NCBI GenBank assembly: GCA_037127475.1 | Contig: CM073759.1 | Location: 101,761,634-101,825,633 of the forward strand | Origin: Arma custos | Taxonomy: Eukaryota > Arthropoda > Insecta > Hemiptera > Pentatomidae | DNA: 64,000 nt | Direction of reading: 5' to 3' | In this document: positions 1 to 13,790 of the stretch, one piece after another | Numbering within the stretch: the stretch's first letter is position 1 | Layout of the letters: each line of letters starts with the position of its first letter | Translations under genes and position numbers: made by a program | The notes under the pieces: model-generated | The model's input: the letters and a program-made list of their open reading frames with translations, nothing else | Told to the model about the DNA's origin: nothing | Database searches by the model: none

Positions 1-3000
1 AGATGATGATTATGATGGTTACGATGATATTCTAAGTTCAAGTACCACCAGCACACAAGCTCCTACAACCGAACCTCCGAGGCCTACCACTGGAATACCT
101 ACACCTGATCCATACTTTACTAATTTCGATCCACGTGCTGAACATCAGGCTTACAAGGAAGCACAGCAGCGCTTGGAGGAACTTCATCGAGAGAAAGTCA
201 CAAAGGTAATTTTTATCACCATTTTATTATTTTAATGAATTAAAATTACATTTTTTATGTTTACACATAAGTCTATAAATTAGGACTTTCTTTATTTTTA
301 TTTAGAAATAAATATAAAGAAAATCCTTAGTTAATTAGTTGATCAATTAGTACATACAAATTAATATAATATAATGAATTAATTAATTGATTAGAAATAA
401 ATATTTTAAGTATATTATCCATTTTTATATGAGTGACAAGAAATAAATATTTTAATTAGATTCATTACTTATGTAAACATTTTAATATATTATTTAGTAT
501 AAAATTTGTTTTCCTTCCAAGTTTTAAGGTAATGCTGTTTTCCATATTCGAATTTTAGGTGATGAAGGATTGGTCAGATCTTGAAGAAAGGTACCAAGAT
601 ATGAGAAGCTCAGATCCAAAATTAGCTGAAGAATTTAAGCAAAGGATGACTCTTAGGTAAACAGCTGACATGTTTACTTTAAAATATTTATTCTAATGTA
701 TGATCGTGAGATTTAATCAATAAATGTGTAGTGATCATTTGGTGATGCATTTAAGATTTTATTATTGTCATATTCATGAAGAGAAAATAGACTATTTTTT
801 TTAAGCCTGTTTTTCTCTTTTAGATTATTAACAAAACATTTATGTATATTAATTGGTTAGACTTTAAGATCCCAAGAAACATGTGTGATTGTTTATGGGT
901 GTGCAAATGTATACATGCCAGTACATTCAGAGAAGAATGCTATTATCTAAGATTGTTGCTGTTTTATAACTTATAATTACTTCAAGCGTAAATTTAATTT
1001 CAATATTATGTTGGAAATAATTGAGCATTAATATTGACTTAAGTATAAATACTTAATTGTATTCCAGTATTGTAGACAGACAGTCTTTCTCAATGTTATG
1101 TTAGTTAAACTAACTAAAACAAGACTTAGAAACATTACTGAATGTAAAAAGATTACAATTTAGATTCGTTGAATTTTTAAAGATGCCCATACTTCCATGA
1201 GCAGTAGTTTATTTATAATAGGCCTTTTATGGTTATTAGTTCAGGTATAATTATACTCTTGGGCCCATCTACATTTGTTTTTTTATTAATAGGTTTCAGC
1301 AAACTGTTCAATCATTGGAGGAAGAAGGAAATGCAGAAAAACACCAACTAGTTGCAATGCATCAACAACGAGTTATGGCCCACATTAACCAAAGGAAAAA
1401 GGAAGCAATGACATGTTACACACAAGCACTAAATGACAGTCCTATCAATGTAAGTAAACAGTTTTGTCTGCATGCCATCAGAAGCATTAGGTTCCACTAC
1501 AAAATGGAATTATTTTATAGTAAGCAACCTTTGTAGGATTTTAATTTTTATTATTTAAATTACTATGATCAAGCAACTATTGTAAATATTTCTAATGTTA
1601 TGTTTTAAGTTATACTAACTATATTTTGAACAAAAAGTGAAAAGATATACTTAACTGTTTTTTGCTAACAAAACAAATCTTCTATGTATATATATATTTT
1701 TTTTTTTGGAAGTATTTTAAATTCAGAAGTTTTCTGGATTTCATTGGAAGTGGAAATAAAGGAGAAATATATAGAAAATACATAGGACATTGATAGGAAA
1801 TTCTTTTCTTTTTTTTTTAAATTTGTTTATTGATATTTACAACTGTATTAGATAAGAAATTCAAATGTAAATATTTATTTTTTTTATTTACTTACAAAAT
1901 TTAATTATTTTTAAAATAATAATGAAAACTATATGATACATCTTTCATTAAAATAGTTAACCAATCTATTTAAAATCAGATTTAATAAAACTGAAGTAAA
2001 AAGTCTAAAAATTTTACGGGTAATTAATATTTTTAATACCAATTTTCTTTCAGACACATCGTGTACAGAAGTGCCTTCAGAAACTACTTCGAGCACTTCA
2101 CAAAGATCGCCATCATACCATTTCTCACTACAGGCACCTACTTACATCAAGCCTAGAACAAGCTGAACGAGAGAAATCCATCACTTTAGAACATCTTGTC
2201 GATATTGATCATATGGTTAATCAATCATTACAAATGCTTGACAGGTTAGAATGTCTATCCTAATTCAGAAACTGGCCGAATAACAGTATATGTACTTTTT
2301 TGAAATTTATAAGTGATCTATACAATACAACCCAAAATCGCAGTAACATTTTTTTTTCTTGAAAGTAGCATAGGCTGTTATTCTTTCAAATTCTTACAGC
2401 ATTGGCATTACTTGCGGCATTGTTTTCAGATTCCCTGAGTTATCTTCAAAAATATCGCAGTTGATGTCTGACTATATGCAAGCTCTAAGAAGTAAAGATG
2501 ACACTCCTGGATCCCTCCTTTCCATGACCAGAGAAGCCGAAGCTGCTATCCTTGACAAATACCGTGCTGATGTCACTGCTCTTCAAGAAGGTATACATTC
2601 AAATGGGTTAAACAAAAATTCAGATTACATTAATGGTTTTATTTTTTAATCGTTTTCTATATACTATTATTCTGAATAACCCAGATAAAGAAAGAGAAAG
2701 AGTACTTGAGAAAGAACGCAAGGAAGCCCACAAGCGGGAAAGAACTGAGTTGAGGGAGGAAGCTAGAAAATATGATCCAGAAACTGTTGAGGATGAGCAC
2801 AGTACTGAAACTGGACCCTTGACTTCAGCCGCCCCAGTCCTCCATGAGCAACAACCTCAACTTTATGCCCATGCTATGACGCATGATATCAGCCACAATG
2901 AGCCAGTAAGTAGTATTTTTTTATATGTGTCATTTTCTTTACACAGATAATGGAAAAGTTTATCATTAGTATTGGAGGTGGAAGATTAGTTTCATGAGTA

Positions 3001-4738
3001 ATAGCGCTCCCAGATTAAAATTTTATAAAAATAATGATAAGGCTTAGTACAATTTTCTTGGAAAATAGAAATTACATTATGAATAGTTTGCTTTTATGAT
3101 TTTTTTCTTTTAATAAATAGAGAAGGGTATCTAGAAAAATTGGTTCTTTTTATTCCAGTTTCTCTAAACAGGTTAACTAATTCGATCAATTAAAATCTGA
3201 TATAATGTCTACTCAGAAATAGAATGATTGCCAAGTTTTAGTAAACTACTGCATTATTATGTGTTAATGAGGGAATATTATTTTTTTCCCAAACTTATTG
3301 TTGTATGTTATGACGAATTATAAAGAAAAAGGAAACTGTTGTAAAACAAAAATAATTGTAGTAAGCCATTTATGTAATTATTATTATTATTGTCTATGTT
3401 TGAGCTTATTTTTTGTTACTTTTATTTTATGTTACTTTAACTTATTTTATTTTTTAGTAATGAAACTTGAAATTCATTATATAATTTCTCAATAATGTAT
3501 ACAATTAATCTTTTATGTTAAATTTAAACTCAAATTTATCATATTTTACATTTTATTTAATTTCTTTTTTAGACTTATTCTGTTAGGAGAGAGGTGTATC
3601 GCGATACGAAGGGTCTTTACTTCATTTTAGCTTTTGCTGGTATTGCATTAATGATTGCTGTTTTGATGGGTGGAGCAGTGCTACGAAGGCGAAGTGCAAG
3701 ATCTCCTCAAAATCAGGTAAAGTAATTAATAACATGAATAAGACAAATATAGTTTAAAGATAATTTTGTAAATTTATTATTTGGGTCACTAAGTAGATAT
3801 ACATAGATATTTTAACTTATTTATCATTAAAAAAATCTTCTGATTCTACAATTCTAATCATACCTTAAGGTCCCTTTGCACTGGAAATGTCTTATGATGT
3901 GGTCTGGAAAATGTTGGTAACATTTCCTTTTATTTTTTCTCATTTGTTAATTTTATTTCATTAAAATTGAACAAAAAAAAATCAATTTACTAAAATGTTT
4001 TATATTTTATAATTTGTTTAGTTTCTTCTATGCTATTGAATTAGATCTAAAATTTTCAAATTCGAATTTGTTGCTTTCTTGCATATTTTCATATGGACAT
4101 TAATTATTTTTACAATGTCAGGTCAAATTCAACCTCACTAAATAGAATCACGACCATATTAATTTTCCGGATGTATATAAGTATAAAATTGGTTTATATT
4201 AATATAATACATCCTATAACTGTTACATTCTAAAGTTCTACCAAATATCACGATTCTTCTTTTCCAATTTAATATTAAATCTTCCACTATAATTCTACAC
4301 CAAATCAGACATCGTTAATGAAGTTTATTTCACTCACCATAACTTCAAAATCTATCTAAATTTCAGGGATTTCTCTCCATCATCAAGTGGTTTAATATAC
4401 TTAAAGTTTTTTAATCAACTTCCGCAGGTATGAAGTTAAGAAATATGAAAATAAGAATATCAAATCGTCTTACATGAACATAATAGTTTAAAAATTCACT
4501 ATGATTATTATAAAGTGTCAGCCAAGTAATTCTCATTCTATCAGTTCTTTTACAGGTTTAGAATATTATGTGAAATAATATAGAATACAGGATATTAATT
4601 TATTATCGGAAATTTTAGGGTTTCATTGAGGTAGATCAAGCGGCTACTCCAGAAGAAAGACATGTAGCCAATATGCAGATCAATGGATACGAAAATCCAA
4701 CATACAAATATTTCGAAGTCAAAGAGAACTGTATGTAA
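1..4738 (+). CDS. Appl: Amyloid precursor protein-like (Appl), C-terminal half, 8 exons, partial at window start
   Basis: Single-pass membrane protein of the APP family, which in insects acts mainly in neurons. Exons: 1-205 (frame starts at base 2), 559-656, 1293-1449, 2054-2244, 2430-2590, 2685-2905, 3573-3716, 4619-4738. All introns are GT-AG and the phases join to 431 residues plus a TAA stop. Visible residues: an acidic DDDYDGYDD and Thr/Pro-rich linker (1-45); the helical E2 domain (about 49-240, with LEELHREKVTKVMKDWSDLE and an HINQRKKEA-type heparin-binding helix); a charged linker rich in KERERVLEKERKEA; a transmembrane segment (about 358-381) followed by RRR; and a tail with GFIEVDQ and NGYENPTYKYFE, the PTB/endocytosis signal. 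The tail fits insect Appl. The E1 domain lies upstream of the window. The last codons after YKYFE read VKENCM then stop. TGTATGTAA there also resembles a splice donor, so an alternative last exon is possible. Family assignment is secure. Confidence 0.96.
1804..1850 (-). mobile_element. 47-bp 5'-truncated Jockey-2 LINE tail in an Appl intron
   Basis: A T-run followed by TTTATTGATATTTACAACTG is the reverse complement of the 3' end of the Jockey-like copy at 57611-58543 (TATCAATAAATAAATT plus poly-A). It is flanked by GATAGGAAATTC (1792-1803) and GATAAGAAATTC (1851-1862), a 12-bp target-site duplication with one mismatch. This is a near-minimal target-primed insertion between Appl exons 3 and 4. 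Confidence 0.75.
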
Positions 4739-6670
4739 AGTATGTACTTTAACATTTCATTAAATTATCATTAATTGAGAAACATACTCCCAAAGGTACA
4801 AACCCTTCGTAAAAATGATTAATGAAGTTAATTAAAAATTTTTAAGTGTCCAGTAGTAAAATTTAAACATTTTAACTTTGTTGATGCCATTAAGGCAGAT
4901 TTATATATATTTATACCTATAAATATATATTTATATGTAAAATAATTGAAATTACTTTTCAGAAACACAAATAAAGTATAAGAGATGTGGGGGACCTCAC
5001 AGAATATAAACGTCAGCCAACTTGTATATTTCCCCCTTTTGGTTGAGTAAGCCAGTAGATCTTGGAGGTCCTGTGTATTTTGATACCTAGCTCGACATAG
5101 AGGAACCTTGTACTTATATATAAATTTGATGTGTTAGCTTAGAATTTGTGCCATATTTCTGTATAATTTTCTTTTGTATAATTTTATTGTTTCTCTCTTT
5201 TTTCTTTTTATATTTAAAAACAATTTCATCCCACCTCTGAGGCTTACTGAAATTAGTTGCGTGTAATCACTTGTGTGTAAAGTGTGAATAGGTTTGTTGT
5301 ATTCCCTATAATTAAAGTAGAGTTTTAATAATAATACTATCACCCTAATGCAGTACTCATCACTAAGTGAATGAATCATTTGCAGTATTCAACAATTGCA
5401 TATACTTTTTTTGCACTTATAAAAAATATTTGTAAAATCTTACTTGAATTTTTCACATTTGAGCTTCTTATAATAATGTTAGTGCATTTTCCTTTTAAGA
5501 GAATTTGTTGGGATTCTTATAAGAAACTCCCTTCACTAACATACTGAACTTTTTACATTTTTTTAAGTAAAATGCACATTCCGCACAAGTACATTTCGCT
5601 TTGTTTCTCTTAATTTAACTTAACTTGTGTGTTTTATTTTCATTTTCTTTGTAGTATGGTGTAAGTATTTATTAATAACCTTATAAATATTTTTTAAAAA
5701 ATGATAATTTGGCACATAGTTAGTGCCATCACTCTTCGGTAGGTTCCTCTATACTTTTTTAATTTTCTTTATGCATAAAAATGAAGATAATAATTAATAT
5801 TAAAATGTAAAATTCAAAGATGCATTATACATTTAAATAAAATTATACAGATTATGATAGTATATAACCTGTTGTATGTGACTGTTGCTTTACTTGATGT
5901 AGCTTAAAGTGGTATTTTTTTTATGTTAGTGAAATATGCAACATTGTAAATTGTCTATCGCTGCTATATACATTGTTATGTTGTACATTATAAATACTAA
6001 TAAATTATATGTATTACCTCTACTATAAATTATAAACTGATTATTATGACACCTTACTTTAAAAAAACTTATTATAAAACATTTTTAAAAAAATTATAAT
6101 ACTGATATTTCTCAGTAACGCCATAGCTGTTCATGTTATATGTTCCATCGAGCTGTATCACATTCCAAAAATGTTTTAATAATATGAGAAAGTAATGTAG
6201 TTATTTTGTAAACATTCCTATTGAGGTTTTGTAATATTTGTATTTATGGAGAATCTCATTTTGTTAAGCTTTAATCCAAAAATAGATAAATAGAGCATAA
6301 ACTGTTATTTTGATGTACTTCTATTCTAAACTACATTAGTTCAATAAATACCTGTGTAGACACGGTATAGGTAAGGATTAAAGTGTTATAGGATAATTAT
6401 ACAGAAGAAATAATATCGGATGTAAGATATTAAATTCACACCTGAATAATAAATTATAATATATCTACTGATTCCCATCTAATCTTTTTTCAAAAGTCAT
6501 GTACACAACTTTCATACAAAATGAAGTGTTTTTGAAAACATGGAACTTATTGTGAATTTATTTGTTAATATGATGCAAAGAACATGTCCACTAGTATTGT
6601 CCAATATAAGAGTGTTATTATCAATATTTTAATTACTGTAATTTATTTATTAAATAAAACTTAATACCTT
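4739..6670 (+). other. Probable Appl 3' untranslated region
   Basis: AT-rich sequence with no open reading frame of note. Candidate AATAAA polyadenylation signals lie at 4969-4974, 5999-6004, 6343-6348 and 6653-6658. Which one is used cannot be decided from sequence. A minus-strand open stretch at 5134-5379 has no protein-like features. Confidence 0.5.
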
Positions 6671-7610
6671 TGATGTATCTTTTCTTTTTATTACTAAGTA
6701 CTATTAGTTTTCTATAAGCTAGAATATAAAGTAAATACTTGATCCATTCCTATATTCGAAATAAATTATATTCATACCACTTTCCCTCACATACACACAT
6801 GGGAATACTCATTAAGTGAATACTCAAAAAGATTGGTTGTAAGAATTACAGGACTTAAACTGTGAACTATAAGGATGGCAATTAACAATTGACTATGGTG
6901 ATAGTCAACTTCAGGATTGGAAGTATAGATCCCACTAGCCCCAAATAGTCAATCTATAGATAAAGATCAATTTGTCACTGTTCTTGAACTTTAGTGTGCA
7001 TTGGTAGGAAGGATATTTGTGAATCCGTGGTAAAGAGGCTAGTTATAAAGCTATAGACAGCCTGCTGAAATTGGTTCAAAACCCAATGTTGAGGAGCAGT
7101 GTTGTTATTTTTATTTTTTCATTAGATTTTAAATTGTTTTTATTTTTTCGGAGAAGGGGATGGGACATTTTTTACCAGTTAATTTTTAAGACAATAATTT
7201 GATTTTGATTTTTTTATTGTCTGTACCAGACACATGGTAATACAATAAAAATGCTCTTTTTTCAAGTAACAAGAGAAAGATTATTTTTTTAAATTATACA
7301 AATAATTAATTTGGTCTCATGTTTGGGACCTGTAATAAAATCAAAGTATAAGCTAAGGCCATGAAATAAAAAATTTTCTATTGTTTTCTGATTAGTATTT
7401 AAGGAACTAGGACCTACCAATTTCAATACAACTAATCTACATTACAAAACAAGCAAAGTTCCTTGGCACTGATTTTTATTTATTTTGCCAATCGCCTGTA
7501 TTGGCCTCAATAACAAATTAATTTGAATATTAATTTATTTTAAAATTACACATTCAGATTTTTAAAGGTGGAAATAACAACATAGGCTTATAAAGTAAAT
7601 TTTTAATAAG
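6671..7610. other. Intergenic, Appl to OBP-A
   Basis: AT-rich spacer between two convergent genes. It contains one GGTTCAAAACC string (7074-7084) resembling an RNA polymerase III box B, but no convincing box A or cloverleaf. I see nothing else. Confidence 0.4.
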
Positions 7611-7616
7611 TTTATT
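7611..7616 (-). terminator. Polyadenylation signal AATAAA of OBP-A
   Basis: AATAAA on the minus strand lies 113 bp downstream of the OBP-A stop codon at 7729-7731, a normal distance for a short insect 3' UTR. Confidence 0.5.
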
Positions 7617-7728
7617 ATCAATTTAAACAGTTGTCATGTATTACATAAAATAAAATGTTTTCTTGCTCATATTTATCATATGTGAGATACAGGGGAAACT
7701 TTGGTGTCTTCTGAAGCTACAACTCTTC

Positions 7729-10700
7729 TTATTTTGTGTAAAATTCAGTGTTATCCAAACCCATCTGAAAACAGATGAATTAGTAGATAAATTAAAGTAT
7801 ACATTTCCTGACAATTAACATCTATATGCTTCCACAAAAAAAAATTTTCTGGTAATCAGTAAACTTTATCCAACATACCTTCTTTGCTTCTTTAGCAGCA
7901 CAGACTGACACATTATAAGCAAACTCACATTGATCAGCTCCAACATCTGGATCTGTTAATTAAATAATATAAATTATAAATATTAACTATATTTACAGAA
8001 TTTTAATCATTTACTTAAATCAATAAAAATTCAAAAAACTCAGAAGGATAATTACAAAAATAAATATTAGTTCCAATTTAAGCATAATAATAGTCAGAGC
8101 TTAGTTTTTGTGATGAGACTACATTAATTCTCAAATAACATAAATTCTCAAATGCAAAACACAAAAACTGAAAAAAACACAAATTTGTTTCAATCATTGT
8201 TAAGAAAAATAGTTCAGTTTGTTTTTTCAGTTTACAGTATATTGTATGTATAGCTTATTTTTAAGTTCAGGATCACAGAACAAGGTGGAACCCTTTAATA
8301 TATTCTGATAGCGGATATCTTAAAAAAAAATCTTGGCACTCATTAATTAGACATAAGTTAGAGAGCTATAACAAGTAAAAAACAGTATTCCACCTCCCAA
8401 TGGAGTTTGTATATATAATAAGCCTTACAGAATATGATTTCCAATGATAAAGGGGTATATCGAAGATTGGAAAGTTAGGAAAGTAAAGCTTCACTCCTAG
8501 CTTTATGAGACTGCATATAGATATGGAAGTTTTTATAACTTGTTTAAACATGTTTTAATCCATATTCCACAGATTTGACAGAACATAACTTTAATAAGAA
8601 ACAATATTTTTACAAACAATGAAATCAACTTAGTTTTTATTCTTATATACCATTCTAAACATTATTTGACTGTTAAATGATTTCTTTGAATAAATTAGTT
8701 CCTACGCATATATGCTAGGGATTTGTGTTGTTAATCATAAAATCTTTAAAAGTATACTCACATTGTTTAGCACAAGTTTCAATGATTTCCTTGGCTTTAG
8801 CTGCTTCATCAGGGTTCTCTTTGTGAATTACGTCAGCCATGACCAGAGCATTTTCTTTGTTATATTTTCCATTTTGAAGCTGAAAACAGTCAGACATTTT
8901 CATTTATACTGCACATAAAGATCAAATGTTTATAACAAACAAACTTAACAAGAATTACTGATAATGATTTCGTTAAAAAATGCCTTGTTTAAAAATTAGC
9001 TAGTTTAAAGATGTAAATAGAAAAATGAAAAGCTGAATGAATGAAAAAGTAATGATTTTGCTAATGAAAATATCTCAAAACCCTACCTATAATGCAATTT
9101 GACTAATTTTTCTTAACTTTTAATGGCAAAGTAGAAACAATCATTAATCATTAAATATTTTTATGTAATAATTTGTTTAAAATAAAATTTTCTTCTACTT
9201 AGTTTTTCAAAGTATATTCATTATTTTTCATTATCAATACCACAATTGAATTTAAAATGCTTAAAAACAAAAAAAACTTACAATTTTTCCTTCTTCGAGG
9301 AAGCAGGCCATGTAACACTAAAAGTAAACAGAATTAATTTATTATCCAGGAAAAGCAACAACACAATAAGAAATCAAATCAAATATTAACCAGATAAAAT
9401 AATTTCGATCATTATTTTTGTTTTACCTTAGCTACATGTGAGTATTGGTATTCTGTATCTTTCATCTTCAGCTTCTGAATTTCATCTGAAATTTAGGAAG
9501 TATAATTGTCAATTATTTTATAATTTCAAGAATTTATCAGTTTCAATCATTATGATTGTTGAATAGGCAAAGAACTCTGTTTCAGAAGATACTTTCAGAA
9601 TTAACAGAGCATCTGGGAAATCATAACAGGTATTAAACATTTCCCTAGATTAGAAACAGGCTCATAGAAGCAAAAAAGACGTGGTCTAACCGCATCTAGA
9701 AAATAAAATGCACTGATTACATAGAGTCATAGACTGTATATCAGTTGGATTAGAGCACATATCATATGCATCTGGGGTATTTCTGGATTTAACTCAATAA
9801 TTTGATAGAGTTTAGCTCAGGTATCTGCTTTTCTCACTTAAATCGTGTAAAAAAAAATAGCCAAAGGAAGGCTAAAGGATCTCCTGGAGTAATTTTTGTT
9901 GTAGTTGAATTGTTACCAATGATTTATACCTCATCCCATACAACCACTAATAGCAGGTGCATCACATCCCCTATTTTTACTGATTTAATGACAGCTGCAG
10001 ATATACAAATTTTTTAAAAATCATCAATTAATTTTATTATGTTATTTCACATATCTACCTTCTGAAATGGCGTGCTTTTCCTTGCATTTTTCAGCGGTTT
10101 TCTTAAATTTCTCCTTGATGTCATCTCCCTGTAAACGAAATAACTCATTTTATTTTCAAATTGCAAATGTAAAAATAGTACCAATGAAGATTATAATGTT
10201 TCTTAGTAGCTATTGATATACATTGTTTAGTATTTGGAGACCAAAAAATATTTTGATCGATAATATTTCCTTATTTTCTAAAAATGCATAATGACTAGTA
10301 AAAACTGATAAATTCAAATTTTTTTTTCATATTATGAGGAGCATTATTTATTAAGATTTTGTATTTGTGCTATCTTCGATATCCTATATTATTAATTGGA
10401 GAGCTGAAACTTATTTACATGTCTGATACAACCACAGGGTATCAAACTGACAAGCTGTTTTTTTAATCTACTTTTAACGTCCATTACGTAAAACCAAAGC
10501 GACGTACTCTGTTAACTAACATATTACTTTTAGTAGCAAATACTGTATATAGCGATGTCCTTTGTAAATTGCTGAACTAAGATTTTATTTTATTTTATGT
10601 TAATTGCAATATATGAGCCAGTCGGGAGTCATCCGAACACGCTCATTGATAGAACCATTTATTTTTCGAAATCATAAACTGTAAGAATTTATAGTGAAAA

Positions 10701-12798
10701 TATACTTCGATCAATTGTTTTTAATTTTTTCATATACTTTACATGGTCATTTAAACCTTTAAAAAATATATTTGAAAAACAACAACCTTAAATTATCCCA
10801 GATAAAGTCTAATAATGAAGATGGGTTATGTCAGTTTTCTTACAACGAAGAAAGTTGGTATAAAACATTTTCCAAAAGACAACGCATTTCGAAACTACTT
10901 GTTTTGTGTAACAGTGTAAACGCTTTATTTAAAAACAATATTTCATTATAATTTTTAAAAGAATAATGTCTTTAATTTCAATTAATTTAATACGTGTAAC
11001 ATAACGTGTACGTAACACGTAATATGTTGTGTAATATTATCATTTTCGTACTTATATGTATAATAATGAGTTTCAATACAAATATACAGCCGGCTATGAA
11101 TAGACTATTGGGTAACTGTGTTCAGTGGCAGAAAATCTAATGGAATAATTACCTTTTCACTTCCTCTTATTATTTAGAATTATTTTTATACTTCCTCTAC
11201 CAAATGGCTTCGCACTTCCCGTGATTTAAAAGTTTTAATTTAATTTCGAATGGTAAGAACATAATCGTTTGTTCTTTCATTCTTTGATTGCCCGGACGTA
11301 CCAAGTGCCTACTTAAACTTGGTGGCAAAAAATAGGCAGTCATGAGGACTGCCGATAGAAGTGTAAACTCAGGCTTTACACAGGTATAACAGTTTTTTGA
11401 ATTTCTAAAGAAATTATAGTCTGAATTATTTAAATTTCAAATTTGTAAATTTAAATTATTAACATTAGCTTGCTTTTCACTTATATTGATACTCCGAACA
11501 ATAATTATATACATTTTCAATTAGGTTATTTATTAATCAAAACAAACATATGATGGGCTGCACAAGCTCAATACAAAATATCAATAATTTAATTGAAATA
11601 ATAATTAGTATGTACTTATATTATCTATACCTTGTATTTCTAGTTATATAGATTTTATTTCCATTTTTTTGCATCATTAAAATATTTAAGTTCAACTATA
11701 GGTACTTAGATTATTCGTACTTTCAATCATTTCATAAAACAATACATTTAACTATGACAAAGCAATTTTTTAAGAGAAACGAAAAATTTAACTACTTACT
11801 GATGTTTTACGTTATTATATGAGTCATCAATGTGAATTGCACAAATATTAAACGACCTTTTAGTTTAATATTATTATTCTTATATCAATCGAATTACCTT
11901 TAAACTAAAGTTGATAAAAATAAATCGTATAACTCATACACAGGCCGCGAGGTGTCATCAGTTTCGAGCATGTTGCTGACGCGAATCCACAATTTATCCC
12001 CTACCAAAAGCCACTAAAGAAGTTTTCACTTCAATTAAAATTAGTATAATTGTTCTCGCTCCGTGCTTAGACTCCGTTAAGAAATTTCAACATATCTTTA
12101 ACACAAGTGAGTTCATTGAGTTAATCATGTCAGAAATATCTAACTTTAATGGTAGTATCGTTATTTAAAAATGCTTTAATTTTGTATTCAGAGTTGGATT
12201 TATTCAGTACCATTTATATCGCGTTGACATAGATATATAATAATTATAACGACCCCTCTAGTACAATTTTCTTGGAGAAGCCTCTTTACATGAACGCGGC
12301 CGGTGAGAGGAAGGGTTGAGCCCAGGCCAGCCCCTTAGCTAAACTGGTGAGGAGAAAACCAGTTGAAATGCCCAGTTCGTAAATTTATGAAAAACAGTCA
12401 TTAGAAAAAAATGGCTACTAACAAAAACCATTTATTAAAAAAATTATATGTGGTTTCGTTTCTTCGAAATAAATTTTAAGAATATTAAGGAGATTAAAAT
12501 GGTAAGGCCACTTGAAAAGAATGACAGATGAGCGATGGCCAAGAACAGTTTCCGACTACTGCCCTACGAAAAAGAGGAAAAGTTCAGGTACATCTTATAA
12601 TTCGGAATGTTCATTTGTTTCGAATTTAATATTTAACAAGAAGAATGTTGGCTTTTGCGTATTATTGAAAGGCTGCTGGGCATGGTAGTTCAATAAAGTC
12701 AACAAAAACAAGGTAACTAGTGGAAATGATGTTTTGATACTGACCTTAGCAAGGACGATGAAAGCTGATAAAGCGACGATAACTAGGAAAGATTTCAT
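7729..12798 (-). CDS. Odorant-binding protein A (classical six-cysteine PBP/GOBP family), 7 exons, complete
   Basis: Small secreted carrier of hydrophobic ligands such as odorants or pheromones. Exons in transcript order: 12745-12798, 10059-10128, 9427-9485, 9282-9317, 8762-8879, 7879-7952, 7729-7764. All junctions are GT-AG and phases agree, giving 148 residues. Residues 1-18 (MKSFLVIVALSAFIVLAK) are a signal peptide. The six cysteines follow C-X28-C-X3-C-X42-C-X11-C-X8-C, the classical OBP spacing (C2-X3-C3 and C5-X8-C6 are diagnostic). Key motifs are CYMACFLEEGKI and DQCEFAYNVSVC. The tail ends DNTEFYTK. The start is the ATG opening the signal peptide, about 60 bp below a TATA box. An upstream in-frame ATG exists at 12831 but would add Ser-rich residues before the signal peptide. 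The paralogue at 45942-53537 has identical internal exon sizes. Ligand unknown. Confidence 0.93.
12491..12598 (+). mobile_element. RTE-like LINE C-terminal fragment in OBP-A intron 1
   Basis: The plus-strand frame reads RLKW, a stop, then GHLKRMTDERWPRTV and a Lys/Arg-rich stretch. This is the conserved W-x-GHL-RM block found at the C-terminus of RTE-type reverse transcriptases. The stop replaces the usual aromatic residue. No boundaries or target duplication were found. Confidence 0.55.
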
Positions 12799-12847
12799 CT
12801 TGTCTGATGTTCGAGAGTTCGAATGAGACATGCCGGAGTACCTCGGA

Positions 12848-12862
12848 GGATAGTCCTATATA
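12848..12862 (-). promoter_or_regulatory. TATA-box core promoter of OBP-A
   Basis: Minus strand reads TATATAGGACTATCC, with TATA about 55-64 bp upstream of the OBP-A ATG. The same block, TATATAGGAGTATCC, lies at the same place in front of OBP-B (53576-53591) with one base changed. Confidence 0.65.
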
Positions 12863-13790
12863 CCAAAACCCCCTCCAGGTCCTGTACTGATGTCCAATTT
12901 CCGACATGCGATCCTCCTGGGTAAAAGACCTCGACCGGTTCTTCCGCTAATCGACTGGTTATGCTAAAAAAATAAATATTTAGAAGAAGAATCAACAAGA
13001 AAATTTCCATGGACCTGGTGTGAATTTAAAAAAGAATCACATATCTTTCAAAGAACGACATAACTCAACATTTTTCATTTTTGAGTTACGCCTTCAGTAG
13101 CAATTGTATTGATTGAAGTCAAAGATTGATCATCAATGAATATTAAGAATCTTGGCTCTCGAAACTTGAATGTAATGAAAATAATAATCTCATTTGTATG
13201 TGTTAAAGCCAACGTGATTCTCATTTACTTTTATTAATATGGAAAAAAAACACTGAAACAATAAAAAACTTAATAATTTCCAACAGAAATTCACTACTGG
13301 ATAAGGTGATGATACGGATAGATTATCGGATATGATACGTTTGACATTTAATATTTCAATTATTCAAGTCTATATGTTTTTTTTTCAAGAAAAAAATATC
13401 AGTACTGCTCTAAAAGGTTTAGTTTTTTTTTCCAGAAACAACTCAACATTGATTTAAAAAAATCTGACTAAGCATTACTTTAGTACTATCATTAATTCCA
13501 AAAATGTGCCTGGGTGGAATTTAAAATAGATTTTTTAAAAACAAAATGGTTTACATAAGAAACACATATCAATAAAGTTTTAAGAAAGCACATAGATATG
13601 TCTTCAAAAAGTGTTAAACTTGGTATTCCAAAATAAAAACAATAAAAGAACAGACACAAAATGGTCGGAAGAAAGAAAGGATGCGAGAGTACTAGAGGAA
13701 AAGAAAGCAACAAATTTGAAGGAATTGAAATTGGCATGTGGTTCCTAGTTGCCAAAAGGAAGAGGAAAATTGTGATGTATAAAACATTCA
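12863..13790. other. Upstream flank of OBP-A, no gene seen
   Basis: AT-rich sequence. Minus-strand open stretches at 12795-13010 and 13492-13791 are low-complexity and overlap the promoter or lack recognisable domains. I annotate nothing here. Confidence 0.4.

Noticed and set aside
6960..7110. Possible tRNA-derived SINE (GGTTCAAAACC)
   Set aside because: Box B alone; no acceptable box A and no second copy in the window.
12595..13010. Minus-strand ORFs around the OBP-A start
   Set aside because: They read through the exon 1 donor or the promoter; the spliced OBP model explains the region better.
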